Below, one piece after another: positions 1 through 6,440 of a stretch of DNA of 30,457 nt. Source of the DNA: a virus; IMG/VR virus record IMGVR_UViG_3300047673_000114, positions 1 to 30,457 of that record; one strand, 5' to 3'. Positions within the stretch are counted from its first letter, which is position 1. Every line of letters begins with the position of its first letter. Under the pieces are notes generated by a model, which saw only the letters and a program-made list of their open reading frames with translations, was not told where the DNA came from and did not search any database. The translations under genes and the position numbers were made by a program.

Positions 1-1
1 G

Positions 2-1525
2 GCCAACCGGGCGAACATCGCGGACACCGTGCAGTTCGTCGAGGACATCGAGACGGCCCAGCGACTGGCGCCGGCCGAGAGGTGGTTCACGCCCATGAAC
101 TGGGACTGGCGGACGCGCACCTATGCACTCACCCGCTTCAACTTCCAGCGCGAGGACCGTGTGCGCTCGCTGTTCCTGTTCGCCAATGGCAAGCCCATCG
201 GTGAAGAGGGCATCAAGTGGCTCAAGATCCACGTGGCCAACTGCGGCGCGTTCAAGGACGAGAAGAAGGTAGGCATCGACAAGAAGCCATTCGAGGAGAG
301 AGTGAAATGGACGGACGATCATCTGTCGGACTTGGCGGCATACGTTACGTCACCGCTGACGAACTCAGGCTGGACCGAAGCCGACAATCCGTTCCTCTTC
401 CTGGCCGCCGCCAGGGAGCTTGTGTCTGCCCTCAATGTGGGGCCGAGCTACATCACGCACTTGCCGACTGGCTGGGACGGCTCCTGCAACGGCCTGCAGC
501 ATCTCTGCCTGATGACCCGCGACACCCAGGGGCGTCTCGTCAACCTGACGGACAACTCTGAGCCCAGCGACGTCTACCAAGTGGTGGCGGATCTCGCCAA
601 GGAGCTGATCGTCGCCGATCTCGACAACCACGAGATCATGGGCAAGCCCGACGACGACCGGCCGGAACGCAAGACCACGGCGCCCATCAGCAAGCTCGCT
701 GCCATGGCGCTGGCGTTTGGCGTCGACCGCAAGCTCGTGAAGCGTAACTGCCTCACCTTCAGCTACAGCTCGAAAGAGTTCGGCATGAGCGAGCAGCACT
801 TCGAAGACACGATGGCTCCCCTGGAGCTGAAGCTGTTGAAGAAGGAGCTGGAGCGGCATCCGTTCGGTGACACCGACGACGAGTGGCGTCTCGCCTCTCG
901 CTATCTGGCCAACCGCGTGCTCAAGGCCATCAAGACTGTCGTGAAGCTCCCCGCCGAGGCGATGGAGTTCATGCAGATCCTGGCGAAGGTCCTGGCCCAC
1001 GAAGGCAAGCCGCTGCGTTGGACGACACCAGCCGGCGTGCCGTGCATCAACCGCTACCACGAGAGCACCACCGAGAGGGTGGAGCTGTTCTGCTACGACA
1101 AGGGCGTGAAGATCCGCACGCGCATCACCGTCGCTACGGGCTACGAGAAGCCCATCGCGAAGGAGAAGGCGGCGGCCGGCATTGCCGCTAACCTCACGCA
1201 CTCCATGGACGCGTCCCACCTCCTCTTGAGCGTGGGCAACGCTGTCGACCAAGGGATCACCGACATCGCAACGGTCCACGATAGCTTCGGCTGTCTGGCC
1301 TGTGACGCGCCTCGGTTCCTGACGATCATCCGCGAGACCCTCAAGCGGATGTACGAAGACCACGACATCCTCGCGGAGCTTTACGAGAGCGCCCGCGCGG
1401 ACCTGACCCCTGCCGGCCTGGAGAAACTGCAGAATGACCTGCAGGAGAAGGGCTTCAACGGAGTGCCTGAGAAGGGCACGCTCGACCTCACGGAGATACT
1501 CAATGCTCGATACGCGTTTGCCTGA
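2..1525 (+). CDS. T7-type single-subunit DNA-directed RNA polymerase, C-terminal part (5' truncated by window edge)
   Basis: This is the phage RNA polymerase that would transcribe the phage genome from its own promoters. The reading frame is open to the left edge, so a GTG at 29 is internal and the N-terminal promoter-recognition part (roughly 400 residues by comparison with the 883-residue T7 enzyme) is missing. Counting from that GTG, the palm motif DGSCNGLQH contains the first catalytic Asp (D150, T7 D537). The fingers motif VKRNCLTFSYSSKEFG supplies K238 and Y246 (T7 K631 and Y639), and HDSFG supplies the second catalytic Asp (D418, T7 D812). The protein ends in YAFA, very like the T7 FAFA terminus that contacts the active site. 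The family match is direct from the motifs; promoter specificity cannot be read because that sequence class is unknown here. Confidence 0.97.
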   Translation, partial: ANRANIADTVQFVEDIETAQRLAPAERWFTPMNWDWRTRTYALTRFNFQREDRVRSLFLFANGKPIGEEGIKWLKIHVANCGAFKDEKKVGIDKKPFEERVKWTDDHLSDLAAYVTSPLTNSGWTEADNPFLFLAAARELVSALNVGPSYITHLPTGWDGSCNGLQHLCLMTRDTQGRLVNLTDNSEPSDVYQVVADLAKELIVADLDNHEIMGKPDDDRPERKTTAPISKLAAMALAFGVDRKLVKRNCLTFSYSSKEFGMSEQHFEDTMAPLELKLLKKELERHPFGDTDDEWRLASRYLANRVLKAIKTVVKLPAEAMEFMQILAKVLAHEGKPLRWTTPAGVPCINRYHESTTERVELFCYDKGVKIRTRITVATGYEKPIAKEKAAAGIAANLTHSMDASHLLLSVGNAVDQGITDIATVHDSFGCLACDAPRFLTIIRETLKRMYEDHDILAELYESARADLTPAGLEKLQNDLQEKGFNGVPEKGTLDLTEILNARYAFA

Positions 1526-1694
1526 TTACGACACCGTGCGCACTCTCAGTGAGCGGCAGCGCGTGTGGAATGCCTTGATCCCCGCTTCGGCGGTCGAGTT
1601 CAAGATCGAACCCGAGGGCGTGCGGTATCTGCACGCCACCAAGGGGTGGAAGTGGGTCAGCAAGAAGCGCTTCGCTGTGCGCGGGGTACTGTGA
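1503..1694 (+). CDS. Small hypothetical protein (63 aa)
   Basis: Unrecognised basic protein of 63 residues starting MLDTRLPDYDTVR. The ATG at 1503 lies inside the end of the RNA polymerase gene and is preceded by GGAG at 1493-1496. The stop overlaps the next start (TGATG), so the gene is probably translationally coupled at both ends. The C-terminal half is rich in Trp, Lys and Arg (KGWKWVSKKRF). It has no signal peptide or membrane segment. Its position directly after an RNA polymerase is typical of small phage host-takeover genes, but no function can be assigned. Confidence 0.7.
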   Translation: MLDTRLPDYDTVRTLSERQRVWNALIPASAVEFKIEPEGVRYLHATKGWKWVSKKRFAVRGVL

Positions 1695-1867
1695 TGAGGA
1701 CGTGGCGCGTCCACTTCCTCAAAGGCTCCGGCTTCGTTGGGGCTATGGAAGTACGTGCGTCGGCGATGACGTACGACGGCACAGGAAGCCTAATCTTCAT
1801 GCTGAACGAGCGCATCGAAAAGATGTTCGCGCGCGGCACATGGGCTCTTGTGGAGGATCTCTATTGA
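1694..1867 (+). CDS. Small hypothetical protein (57 aa)
   Basis: Unrecognised 57-residue protein beginning MRTWRVHFLKGSGFVGAMEV. The start overlaps the upstream stop as TGATG and the stop overlaps the downstream ATG in the same way, placing it in the coupled run of tiny genes after the RNA polymerase. The predicted fold is a short beta-rich N-terminus followed by one helix (MLNERIEKMFARG). A longer upstream reading in this frame overlaps the preceding gene and was not used. Confidence 0.65.
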   Translation: MRTWRVHFLKGSGFVGAMEVRASAMTYDGTGSLIFMLNERIEKMFARGTWALVEDLY

Positions 1868-2013
1868 TGCTGGACGACTGCGATAGCTGCGACGGCACCG
1901 GGGAATGTCCCGTGTGCTTCGACGACGACGACGAGTGCAGCTGGTGCCGTGATGGCGCCTGCGCTGACTGTAACGGGACCGGCCTGGGACCCTTCACCTG
2001 CGAGGAGGTCTGA
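1867..2013 (+). CDS. Cysteine-rich mini zinc-finger protein (48 aa, four CxxC pairs)
   Basis: This 48-residue protein has nine cysteines (C5, C8, C14, C17, C24, C27, C32, C35, C45). They form four CxxC pairs, two of them in the form CxxCxGTG (CDSCDGTG and CADCNGTG). That is the ligand pattern of the DnaJ/Hsp40 zinc-binding domain, condensed to about half its usual length and with acidic linkers (FDDDDE). It probably binds two zinc ions. The start overlaps the upstream stop (TGATG) and the end overlaps the next ATG. There is no J-domain. A role in binding host protein or nucleic acid is inference only. Confidence 0.72.
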   Translation: MLDDCDSCDGTGECPVCFDDDDECSWCRDGACADCNGTGLGPFTCEEV

Positions 2014-2192
2014 TGGCCATCCGCATGACAGTCAACGACTTCATGCTGGAGGTCACACGCATCGACAAGGAGATCCGGGAGCTAGTGAAGGCCCCCGTGC
2101 TCCGCATCAACAGCACTCTCATCAGCCAGTACCGGGCGCTCAAAGAGAAGCGCCGCGGCTACGTGCAAGCCATCCAAGCCTATCAACCCTGA
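2013..2192 (+). CDS. Small helical hypothetical protein (59 aa)
   Basis: A 59-residue protein starting MAIRMTVNDFMLEVTRIDKE. It reads as two amphipathic helices rich in Lys, Arg and Glu, compatible with a short coiled coil. The start is coupled to the upstream stop (TGATG), and the preceding sequence GAGGAGG at 2002-2008 is a good ribosome binding site. No known family is recognised. Confidence 0.7.
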   Translation: MAIRMTVNDFMLEVTRIDKEIRELVKAPVLRINSTLISQYRALKEKRRGYVQAIQAYQP

Positions 2193-2203
2193 AGGAACAG
2201 CCC

Positions 2204-2368
2204 ATGGAATACCAAGCGAAGCATTCGTCTCCCGACCGCATCTTCCGTGCGGCTGTGCTCAACGGCGTCCCCGTGCCCGAGCAGACCCGCGCGACCCTTG
2301 AGGCTCGTGGTGTCGACACCGCGGAGCTGGAGGCGCGCCTGCGTCAGCAGATCGGGTGGAGGCACTGA
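2204..2368 (+). CDS. Small hypothetical protein (54 aa)
   Basis: A 54-residue protein starting MEYQAKHSSPDRIFRAAVLN. The ATG follows AAGGA at 2192-2196. The C-terminal half (RATLEARGVDTAELEARLRQ) is predicted helical. The stop overlaps the next ATG (TGATG). A longer upstream reading in this frame only shadows the preceding genes. Function unknown. Confidence 0.65.
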   Translation: MEYQAKHSSPDRIFRAAVLNGVPVPEQTRATLEARGVDTAELEARLRQQIGWRH

Positions 2369-2493
2369 TGGACGAGTACGCAACCGGCACCGTGCAGCTC
2401 TACTACGGCACGCAGGCTGACTACATCCTCTCGGGCGCTGCGTGGTGGCCTTCGTTCTCCTACTGGATGATCCCAGGGACGCAGGAGGACTGA
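2368..2493 (+). CDS. Tiny hypothetical protein (41 aa)
   Basis: A 41-residue protein starting MDEYATGTVQLYYGTQADYI, rich in Tyr and Trp. It is coupled to both neighbours by one-base overlaps (TGATG at each end). The support is positional: removing it would leave an unusual 124-base hole in an otherwise gap-free run. No homology is recognised. Confidence 0.5.
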   Translation: MDEYATGTVQLYYGTQADYILSGAAWWPSFSYWMIPGTQED

Positions 2494-2696
2494 TGGCCTC
2501 CTACCTCCACTACCTCGACGAAGCCTACGCCAACCGTGAGGCCGAGCTTCGAACCCAGCGCCTCTACTCGACCAAGCAGACCCCTCGCGGGTCTGTTGTC
2601 GTTTTGGGGGACCGCATCATCTCCGAGCACGAGATGCCTGAAGCCCACGCCCAGCAGCAAGCTGATTGGCTCAACGACAGGAAGAAGAACGGCTGA
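2493..2696 (+). CDS. Small hypothetical protein (67 aa)
   Basis: A 67-residue protein starting MASYLHYLDEAYANREAELR. The ATG overlaps the preceding stop and is preceded by GCAGGAGG, a strong Shine-Dalgarno. The ending is highly basic (LNDRKKNG). The 3' end overlaps the proposed TTG start of the endonuclease gene that follows. Function unknown. Confidence 0.7.
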   Translation: MASYLHYLDEAYANREAELRTQRLYSTKQTPRGSVVVLGDRIISEHEMPEAHAQQQADWLNDRKKNG

Positions 2697-3112
2697 CAAC
2701 TACTGAAGAACGGCGGGCGATAAAGCGTGAGTATATGCGCCAGAAGCGTCTGGACCCAGGGTGGGTATCGCAGACCAACGCCCGCCGCCGAGAGCGCAGG
2801 AAAGACCCTACTGTCAAAGCCCGCTGCGCTGCGGTTCTACGTAAATCACTCTACGGCCTATCTCAGTCCGATTACGACACGATGCTCGACAGACAAGGAG
2901 GCGTGTGTGCCGTCTGTGGCACAGATGCCCCTGGTGGACGTGGGCTCCATGTCGACCACTGCCACGCTGATGGGTTCGTGCGGGGACTTCTCTGCTCGAA
3001 CTGCAACACAGCGCTGGGTCTATTCAAAGACGACCCTGACAACCTGCTCAAAGGCGCAACCTATTTAAGGACGGCACATGAACATCATAGCTGCAGTAGC
3101 GGACTGGCATAG
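2666..3112 (+). CDS. HNH endonuclease, recombination endonuclease VII-like (free-standing, possibly homing)
   Basis: The C-terminal half carries the endonuclease VII zinc/HNH pattern: CAVCG, then HVDHCHADG, then VRGLLCSNCN, followed by ALGLFKDDPDNLLKGATYL. Such proteins cleave branched or double-stranded DNA; solitary copies in phages are often mobile. The TTG at 2666 is proposed because the stretch TTEERRAIKREYMRQ matches the N-terminus of the related reverse-strand protein at 27668-28012 (SDEEKRAKRNAYQREW). The ATG at 2735 would lose part of that. The gene overlaps the preceding small gene by 31 bases. It sits within a run of tiny genes rather than with replication genes, which favours an invading element. 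The start is uncertain; the family call is firm. Confidence 0.85.
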   Translation: MAQRQEEERLTTTEERRAIKREYMRQKRLDPGWVSQTNARRRERRKDPTVKARCAAVLRKSLYGLSQSDYDTMLDRQGGVCAVCGTDAPGGRGLHVDHCHADGFVRGLLCSNCNTALGLFKDDPDNLLKGATYLRTAHEHHSCSSGLA

Positions 3113-3200
3113 CGTTCAAGCACTCAAGGCCTACCGCAAGCGTGACTACAAGACCTACACCCGGCACATCCGCATCGCGGACAGCCTGAGGACTGCCTAA
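3078..3200 (+). CDS. Tiny basic hypothetical protein (40 aa)
   Basis: A 40-residue protein starting MNIIAAVADWHSVQALKAYR, strongly basic in its middle (KAYRKRDYKTYTRHIRI). It starts inside the end of the endonuclease gene and its stop overlaps the next start (TAATG). AAGGA at 3067-3071 can serve as the ribosome binding site. No family is recognised; the support is coding context and coupling. Confidence 0.5.
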   Translation: MNIIAAVADWHSVQALKAYRKRDYKTYTRHIRIADSLRTA

Positions 3201-3364
3201 TGGAAGGCCCGTACACCATCGTCCCCAACGCGGACGGACGAGGCTACGACGTGGTCCGCATGGCACCAACCATCATCGCCAAGGAGCTGCGCCAGGGAGA
3301 GGCCGAGGCGCTCGCCTTCGCGCTCAACACGCAGATCCGAATGATCGAAGGAGACTTGAAGTGA
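3200..3364 (+). CDS. Small hypothetical protein (54 aa)
   Basis: A 54-residue protein starting MEGPYTIVPNADGRGYDVVR. The pattern is a short beta-hairpin region followed by a helix (QGEAEALAFALNTQIRMIEG). Proteins of this shape are common in phage genomes as unnamed small proteins. It starts on the preceding stop (TAATG) and ends overlapping the next GTG start (GTGA). Confidence 0.65.
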   Translation: MEGPYTIVPNADGRGYDVVRMAPTIIAKELRQGEAEALAFALNTQIRMIEGDLK

Positions 3365-3567
3365 ACGACATCAGTTTCAAGGACGTCGCTGGCTGCGTGC
3401 TGACCGTCGACAGCTACCAGTCGACCACCAAACGCCCCGGCCACGACGACTACTGCTTCGTGGTGCTCGCCCACGCCCCCGACCGTGCCGACGCGCCGGC
3501 CGTAGGTCTGTCCCGTGCGCAGGCATTGGCCCTCGCCAAATTTCTCATTGAGGAGCTGAGCAAGTGA
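3361..3567 (+). CDS. Small hypothetical protein (68 aa)
   Basis: A 68-residue protein with a GTG start overlapping the upstream stop (AAGTGA) and preceded by GAAGGAGA. The sequence alternates beta-rich stretches (AGCVLTVDSYQS, YCFVVLAHA) with a C-terminal helix (SRAQALALAKFLIEEL). That layout resembles the preceding 54-residue protein and the protein at 13400-13663: a small sheet plus one helix ending in hydrophobic repeats. No family is recognised. Confidence 0.72.
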   Translation: MNDISFKDVAGCVLTVDSYQSTTKRPGHDDYCFVVLAHAPDRADAPAVGLSRAQALALAKFLIEELSK

Positions 3568-3725
3568 CACCAGAGCAACGCGCCGCCAAGCAGCTGTTTG
3601 GCATGCAGGACTACGTGCCGCTCCACCCCAACAGGGAGTTCCTGTTGGACACCGAGAGCGGCCAGTGGATCACCTACAACGATTTGGTCGCGCAGTATCG
3701 CGCTGAAGAGGAGACCGAGAAGTGA
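3564..3725 (+). CDS. Small acidic hypothetical protein (53 aa)
   Basis: A 53-residue protein, GTG start coupled to the upstream stop (GTGA), starting VTPEQRAAKQLFGMQDYVPL and ending in an acidic helix (AQYRAEEETEK). GAGGAG at 3550-3555 provides a ribosome binding site. No function recognised. Confidence 0.6.
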   Translation: MTPEQRAAKQLFGMQDYVPLHPNREFLLDTESGQWITYNDLVAQYRAEEETEK

Positions 3726-3727
3726 AG

Positions 3728-3886
3728 ATGAAGAACCGAGTGACCATCCACATGGGTGCCAGCAAGTTCACCGTGGCTCTCAACGACGGCAACGACAACC
3801 CGGTGGTGTTCAACCTGTACGCCATGGACAAGGAAGAGCGCCGCAACTTCCACCGCAAGTTCATGCAGGCGTATCGCGCCTCCTGA
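3728..3886 (+). CDS. Small basic hypothetical protein (52 aa)
   Basis: A 52-residue protein starting MKNRVTIHMGASKFTVALND. A GTG at 3722 would add two residues. It has a beta-rich N-terminal half and a basic helix at the end (KEERRNFHRKFMQAYRAS). The stop overlaps the following ATG (TGATG). Function unknown. Confidence 0.6.
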   Translation: MKNRVTIHMGASKFTVALNDGNDNPVVFNLYAMDKEERRNFHRKFMQAYRAS

Positions 3887-3960
3887 TGTTCGAACACATC
3901 TTCATCGCCTACATGGCGGTGGTGCTCTTCATAGGGGCACTCTCATGCTTCGTCGATTAA
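3886..3960 (+). CDS. Putative tiny single-span membrane peptide (24 aa)
   Basis: A 24-residue reading frame starting MFEHIFIAYMAVVLFIGALS, nearly all of it one hydrophobic segment. The ATG overlaps the preceding stop (TGATG). The last 16 bases overlap, in another frame, the start of a gene for a secreted protein. The length is close to the lower limit for a real gene; it is kept because the coupling pattern matches every neighbour and a membrane peptide suits this cluster. Confidence 0.35.
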   Translation: MFEHIFIAYMAVVLFIGALSCFVD

Positions 3961-4142
3961 CCGCGGGGGCCCTGGTGGCCCTCGTTTCCATTTCGGCGGC
4001 CAACGCCGGCCCGTCCTGCACCATCGAATACCCGCGGGGCTACCACGTCCCGAAGGGCACCAAGAAGAAGCCGCTGAAGATATGCACTGGCGGTGACCTG
4101 CAATCCACGTGGCGCATCTGTGTGTCACGGTTCAACATCTAG
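3945..4142 (+). CDS. Small secreted/periplasmic protein with Sec signal peptide (65 aa)
   Basis: A 65-residue protein with a clear Sec signal peptide: basic start (MLRRL), hydrophobic core (TAGALVALVSISA) and an Ala-x-Ala type cleavage site (ANA before GPSC). The mature part is about 44 residues, basic, with three cysteines (C25, C47, C59), suggesting one periplasmic disulfide plus a free thiol or a dimer. It overlaps the 24-residue membrane peptide. Exported small proteins in the early or middle region of phages often alter the envelope or block superinfection; that role is inference. Confidence 0.7.
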   Translation: MLRRLTAGALVALVSISAANAGPSCTIEYPRGYHVPKGTKKKPLKICTGGDLQSTWRICVSRFNI

Positions 4143-4155
4143 GAGCCAACGACTG

Positions 4156-4422
4156 ATGTTCTCCAAAGTCTATTCGTTCTTCGGTGGCCTCGTTCAGTTC
4201 GTGATTTCCGTCGAGAAGACGGTCGAACACGACGTCGAGGCGATCATCTCGACCTTCACCGACACCGTCACCAAGCTGGAAGCCGCCGTCGAGGCGAAGG
4301 CTGAAGAGGCCAAGCTCCTCTACGCCCAGGCTGACGCGCTGTACGAGACGGGCGACGCTGCCAAGCTTGCGTCCAACAAGGCCGCCTCCGTCGCCGCCAA
4401 GATCAAGGAACTGGTGGCCTAA
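4156..4422 (+). CDS. Helical hypothetical protein with amphipathic N-terminus (88 aa)
   Basis: An 88-residue protein beginning MFSKVYSFFGGLVQFVISVE, then a long Ala/Glu/Lys-rich helix (KLEAAVEAKAEEAKLLYAQA) and a second helix at the C-terminus. The N-terminal part is hydrophobic enough to lie on or in a membrane; the remainder suits a coiled coil. AGGAG at 4141-4145 precedes the ATG. The stop overlaps the next start (TAATG), linking it to the membrane protein that follows. No family is recognised. Confidence 0.75.
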   Translation: MFSKVYSFFGGLVQFVISVEKTVEHDVEAIISTFTDTVTKLEAAVEAKAEEAKLLYAQADALYETGDAAKLASNKAASVAAKIKELVA

Positions 4423-4979
4423 TGCACCACATTCACATGTCGACCCCGTTCTTCTTCGTCACCGTGTTCGGCTTCATCGGCCTGCTCGCGGTCATCTTCG
4501 CGTTCGTCCGCAGCATGCGCAACGACCGCCTGGAGGCCGAGGCCCGCGTGGCCGAGGCCAAGGCTGAAGCCGCGTATCACGCAGCCAACCCCGTGCGCCC
4601 CACGGCCGCGCAGATACAGCAGGTCCACGGCGAGCGCCTGGAGGCCCGTCAGTCCGTCAATGGCTGGCCGATGGGCTCGGGCTCCCACACCCACACCTAC
4701 ACCCCGGCGCCGTCCTACGCAGCCGTGGCCCCCGTGTATCACTCGGATCCGCTGACCGGCCTCGCGACCGGCATGCTTATTGGCTCGGCCCTGGGCCACA
4801 GCCATAGCCACGACACCACCATCATCCACGACAACGCGCCGTCGCACTCTCACTACAGCAGCGACAGCTCCTCGTACTCGTCATCCTCCTCTTCGGACAG
4901 CGGGTTCTCCTACAGCGACAGCTCGTCCTCCTCGTCCTACGACAGCGGTTCGTCGGGCGGCTTCGACGCCAGCTGGTAA
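4422..4979 (+). CDS. Membrane protein with His-rich and Ser-rich C-terminal tail (185 aa)
   Basis: Residues about 9-29 form one transmembrane helix (FFFVTVFGFIGLLAVIFAFV). A charged helix follows (LEAEARVAEAKAEAAYHAA). Then come His-containing repeats (SHTHTYTPAP, GHSHSHD, PSHSHYS), a short hydrophobic stretch (TGLATGMLIGSALG) and about 50 residues dominated by Ser with Asp and Tyr, ending GSSGGFDASW. The His clusters could bind metal; the Ser/Gly tail ending in an aromatic is seen in various bacterial membrane proteins of unknown role. An ATG 15 bases downstream is an alternative start. Function unknown; the architecture is directly visible. Confidence 0.82.
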   Translation: MHHIHMSTPFFFVTVFGFIGLLAVIFAFVRSMRNDRLEAEARVAEAKAEAAYHAANPVRPTAAQIQQVHGERLEARQSVNGWPMGSGSHTHTYTPAPSYAAVAPVYHSDPLTGLATGMLIGSALGHSHSHDTTIIHDNAPSHSHYSSDSSSYSSSSSSDSGFSYSDSSSSSSYDSGSSGGFDASW

Positions 4980-5002
4980 TTTCGAAAGACTGACTTTTTT
5001 CA

Positions 5003-5536
5003 ATGCCGAAATACATTACTGCCACTCTGCCGAAAGGCACCCTTGTCTTCCCGAAGCTCAACAAGGTTGACGACTTCAAGGGCAAGCGCACCTTCAAGAC
5101 CCGCATCAAGTTCGACGACGACACTCACCGCAAGGTGGATGCGTGGTTGCGCAAGGCGGCCAAAGAGCTGGGCCACCCCGACGCCAAGCTGCCCTGGTAC
5201 AAGGACAAGAAGACCGGCGAGCTGACGCTCAAGGCCTCCTCGGGCGAGAAGTATCCCCCGGCACTCCTCGACGCGAAGGGCAAAGAGATCCCGCGCGCCA
5301 AGGTCGAGGTCGGTGGTGGCACCATCGCGAAGGTCGACGTCAACGCCAAGTATTACGATGGCTTCGGTGGCGGCATCAATCTGTACATGAACTTCGTGCA
5401 GATCATCGAGCTGAAGAAGAAGGGCTTCAACGTCCAAGAGGAGGAAGGCTTCTCCTACGACGACGAAGACGGCGACGAGGGTGACGCGGAGGCCCCGAAG
5501 GCCAGCGAGGATCTCTCAGATGATTTGCCTTTCTAG
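5003..5536 (+). CDS. Single-stranded DNA-binding protein (T7 gp2.5-like role)
   Basis: A 177-residue protein with a basic beta-rich core (residues about 1-145) and a long acidic tail that ends DLSDDLPF. An acidic tail ending in Asp-Leu/Ile-Pro-Phe is the classic C-terminal interaction tip of ssDNA-binding proteins, which recruits polymerase and helicase. The core resembles phage OB-fold ssDNA-binding proteins (gp2.5 / Enc34-type). The position fits: T7 gene 2.5 also lies just before endonuclease I (gene 3) and primase/helicase (gene 4). Here an HNH gene has been inserted between 2.5 and 3. It would coat exposed single strands during replication and recombination. Confidence 0.85.
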   Translation: MPKYITATLPKGTLVFPKLNKVDDFKGKRTFKTRIKFDDDTHRKVDAWLRKAAKELGHPDAKLPWYKDKKTGELTLKASSGEKYPPALLDAKGKEIPRAKVEVGGGTIAKVDVNAKYYDGFGGGINLYMNFVQIIELKKKGFNVQEEEGFSYDDEDGDEGDAEAPKASEDLSDDLPF

Positions 5537-5538
5537 AG

Positions 5539-5958
5539 ATGTCTCTCGCCTCTTACGTTGAGGCGCGGTGCATTCCTGAACCAAACTCCGGCTGTTGGCT
5601 GTGGCTGTTGGCGATTGACAGCAGTGGCTACGGCCGGGGTGAGTTCGTTGGGAAAAAGGACCGCGCACATCGGCTCTCCTATCAAGCTTTCAAGGGCGCT
5701 ATCCCTGATGGCCTCACCATTGACCATTTGTGCCGGAACAAGTGCTGCGTCAACCCGGACCATCTCGACGCCGTAACACTCACTGAGAACATCAGACGAC
5801 GGCACACCGCCGCGGGCAACCAGCGTCACGACGGTGAGACCCGCGAAGATTACGTTGCTCGGCTGCGCACATATACGCGCGAATACCACCGGAAAAACAG
5901 TCGACACCTCAACGACCTGCGCAACGCGCGCCGTGCCGCGGAGAGAGCCCGTGTCTAG
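5539..5958 (+). CDS. HNH endonuclease (HNH_3-like, free-standing homing type)
   Basis: A 139-residue protein with the pattern GCWLWLLAIDSSGYGR, then RAHRLSYQAFKG, then LTIDHLCRNKCCVNPDHLDA. This is the HNH_3 arrangement in which the His of DHLCRNK, the two Cys and the final Asn/His form the metal and catalytic site. The basic C-terminal region (about residues 100-139) probably binds DNA. It starts two bases after the SSB stop and its end overlaps the endonuclease I start, so it is wedged between two T7-like core genes. The role is probably selfish homing. Confidence 0.9.
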   Translation: MSLASYVEARCIPEPNSGCWLWLLAIDSSGYGRGEFVGKKDRAHRLSYQAFKGAIPDGLTIDHLCRNKCCVNPDHLDAVTLTENIRRRHTAAGNQRHDGETREDYVARLRTYTREYHRKNSRHLNDLRNARRAAERARV

Positions 5959-6436
5959 TCGTGGGGCCTTAACTATAGAACCCGAGTACCGCTCAAAGCT
6001 CGAAAAGGACGTCGCGGAGAAGCTCGCCGCGGCCGGTGTGGAGTTTGGCTACGAAAGCCAGAACATCTTCTACACCGTGCCCGCGCGTGAGGCCAAATAT
6101 CTCCCTGACTTCTCGTTCGAAGGCTGTCCCATCATCATCGAGCCCAAGGGCCGCTTCGGCGGCAACTACGAGGGCTTCCGCGGCAAGCGGATGGTTGGCA
6201 GCAAGGACGCGGCGGTCAAGGAGCGGCAGAAGTTCATCCTGCTCAAGGAGCAACATCCTGAGTTGGACATCCGCTTCATCTTCTCCAAAGCGTCGACCCC
6301 GATCTATCCCAAATCCAAGACCACTTACGGCAAATGGGCCACGGACCACGGTTTCAAGTGGGCCGACAAGGTCATGCCGGACGAGTGGGCTGACGAGATC
6401 AAAGCGTACCTGAAGCAACCCAAGAAGAGGAAGTAA
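5951..6436 (+). CDS. Endonuclease I, Holliday junction resolvase (T7 gp3-like)
   Basis: A 161-residue homologue of T7 endonuclease I (149 residues), which resolves branched DNA and helps degrade host DNA. The catalytic set is present: E18 in YRSKLEKD, D53 in LPDFSF, and E64 and K66 in IIEPKG (T7 E20, D55, E65, K67). A further strong match is KEQHPELDIRFIFSKAST. The GTG start at 5951 lies just behind the purine-rich GGAGAGAG and overlaps the HNH stop; no other start precedes the first catalytic residue. Neighbours mirror T7 gene order apart from the inserted HNH gene. Confidence 0.95.
   Translation: MSSRGALTIEPEYRSKLEKDVAEKLAAAGVEFGYESQNIFYTVPAREAKYLPDFSFEGCPIIIEPKGRFGGNYEGFRGKRMVGSKDAAVKERQKFILLKEQHPELDIRFIFSKASTPIYPKSKTTYGKWATDHGFKWADKVMPDEWADEIKAYLKQPKKRK
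5966..5985 (+). promoter_or_regulatory. Possible phage RNA polymerase promoter core (weak call)
   Basis: The stretch CCTTAACTATAGAACC contains ACTATAGAA, the same core as SP6-type phage promoters (ACTATAGAAG) and close to the T7 core (CACTATAGGG). It lies at the start of the endonuclease I gene, just after the inserted HNH gene. No second good copy was seen elsewhere in the window, so this may be chance. Confidence 0.18.
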
Positions 6437-6440
6437 CGAC

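Noticed and set aside
365-1363. 332-residue reverse-strand reading frame opposite the RNA polymerase
   Set aside because: It mirrors a gene with strong family motifs; long antisense frames are expected in GC-rich coding DNA. It has no recognisable domain or ribosome binding site.
3886-4142. Overlapping membrane peptide and signal-peptide protein as an Rz/Rz1 spanin pair
   Set aside because: The signal-peptide protein has no lipobox and the membrane peptide has no periplasmic coiled coil; the location is far from the endolysin.
4865-4945. Repetitive TCC/TCG-rich stretch as a DNA repeat element
   Set aside because: It is explained by the Ser-rich tail of the membrane protein.
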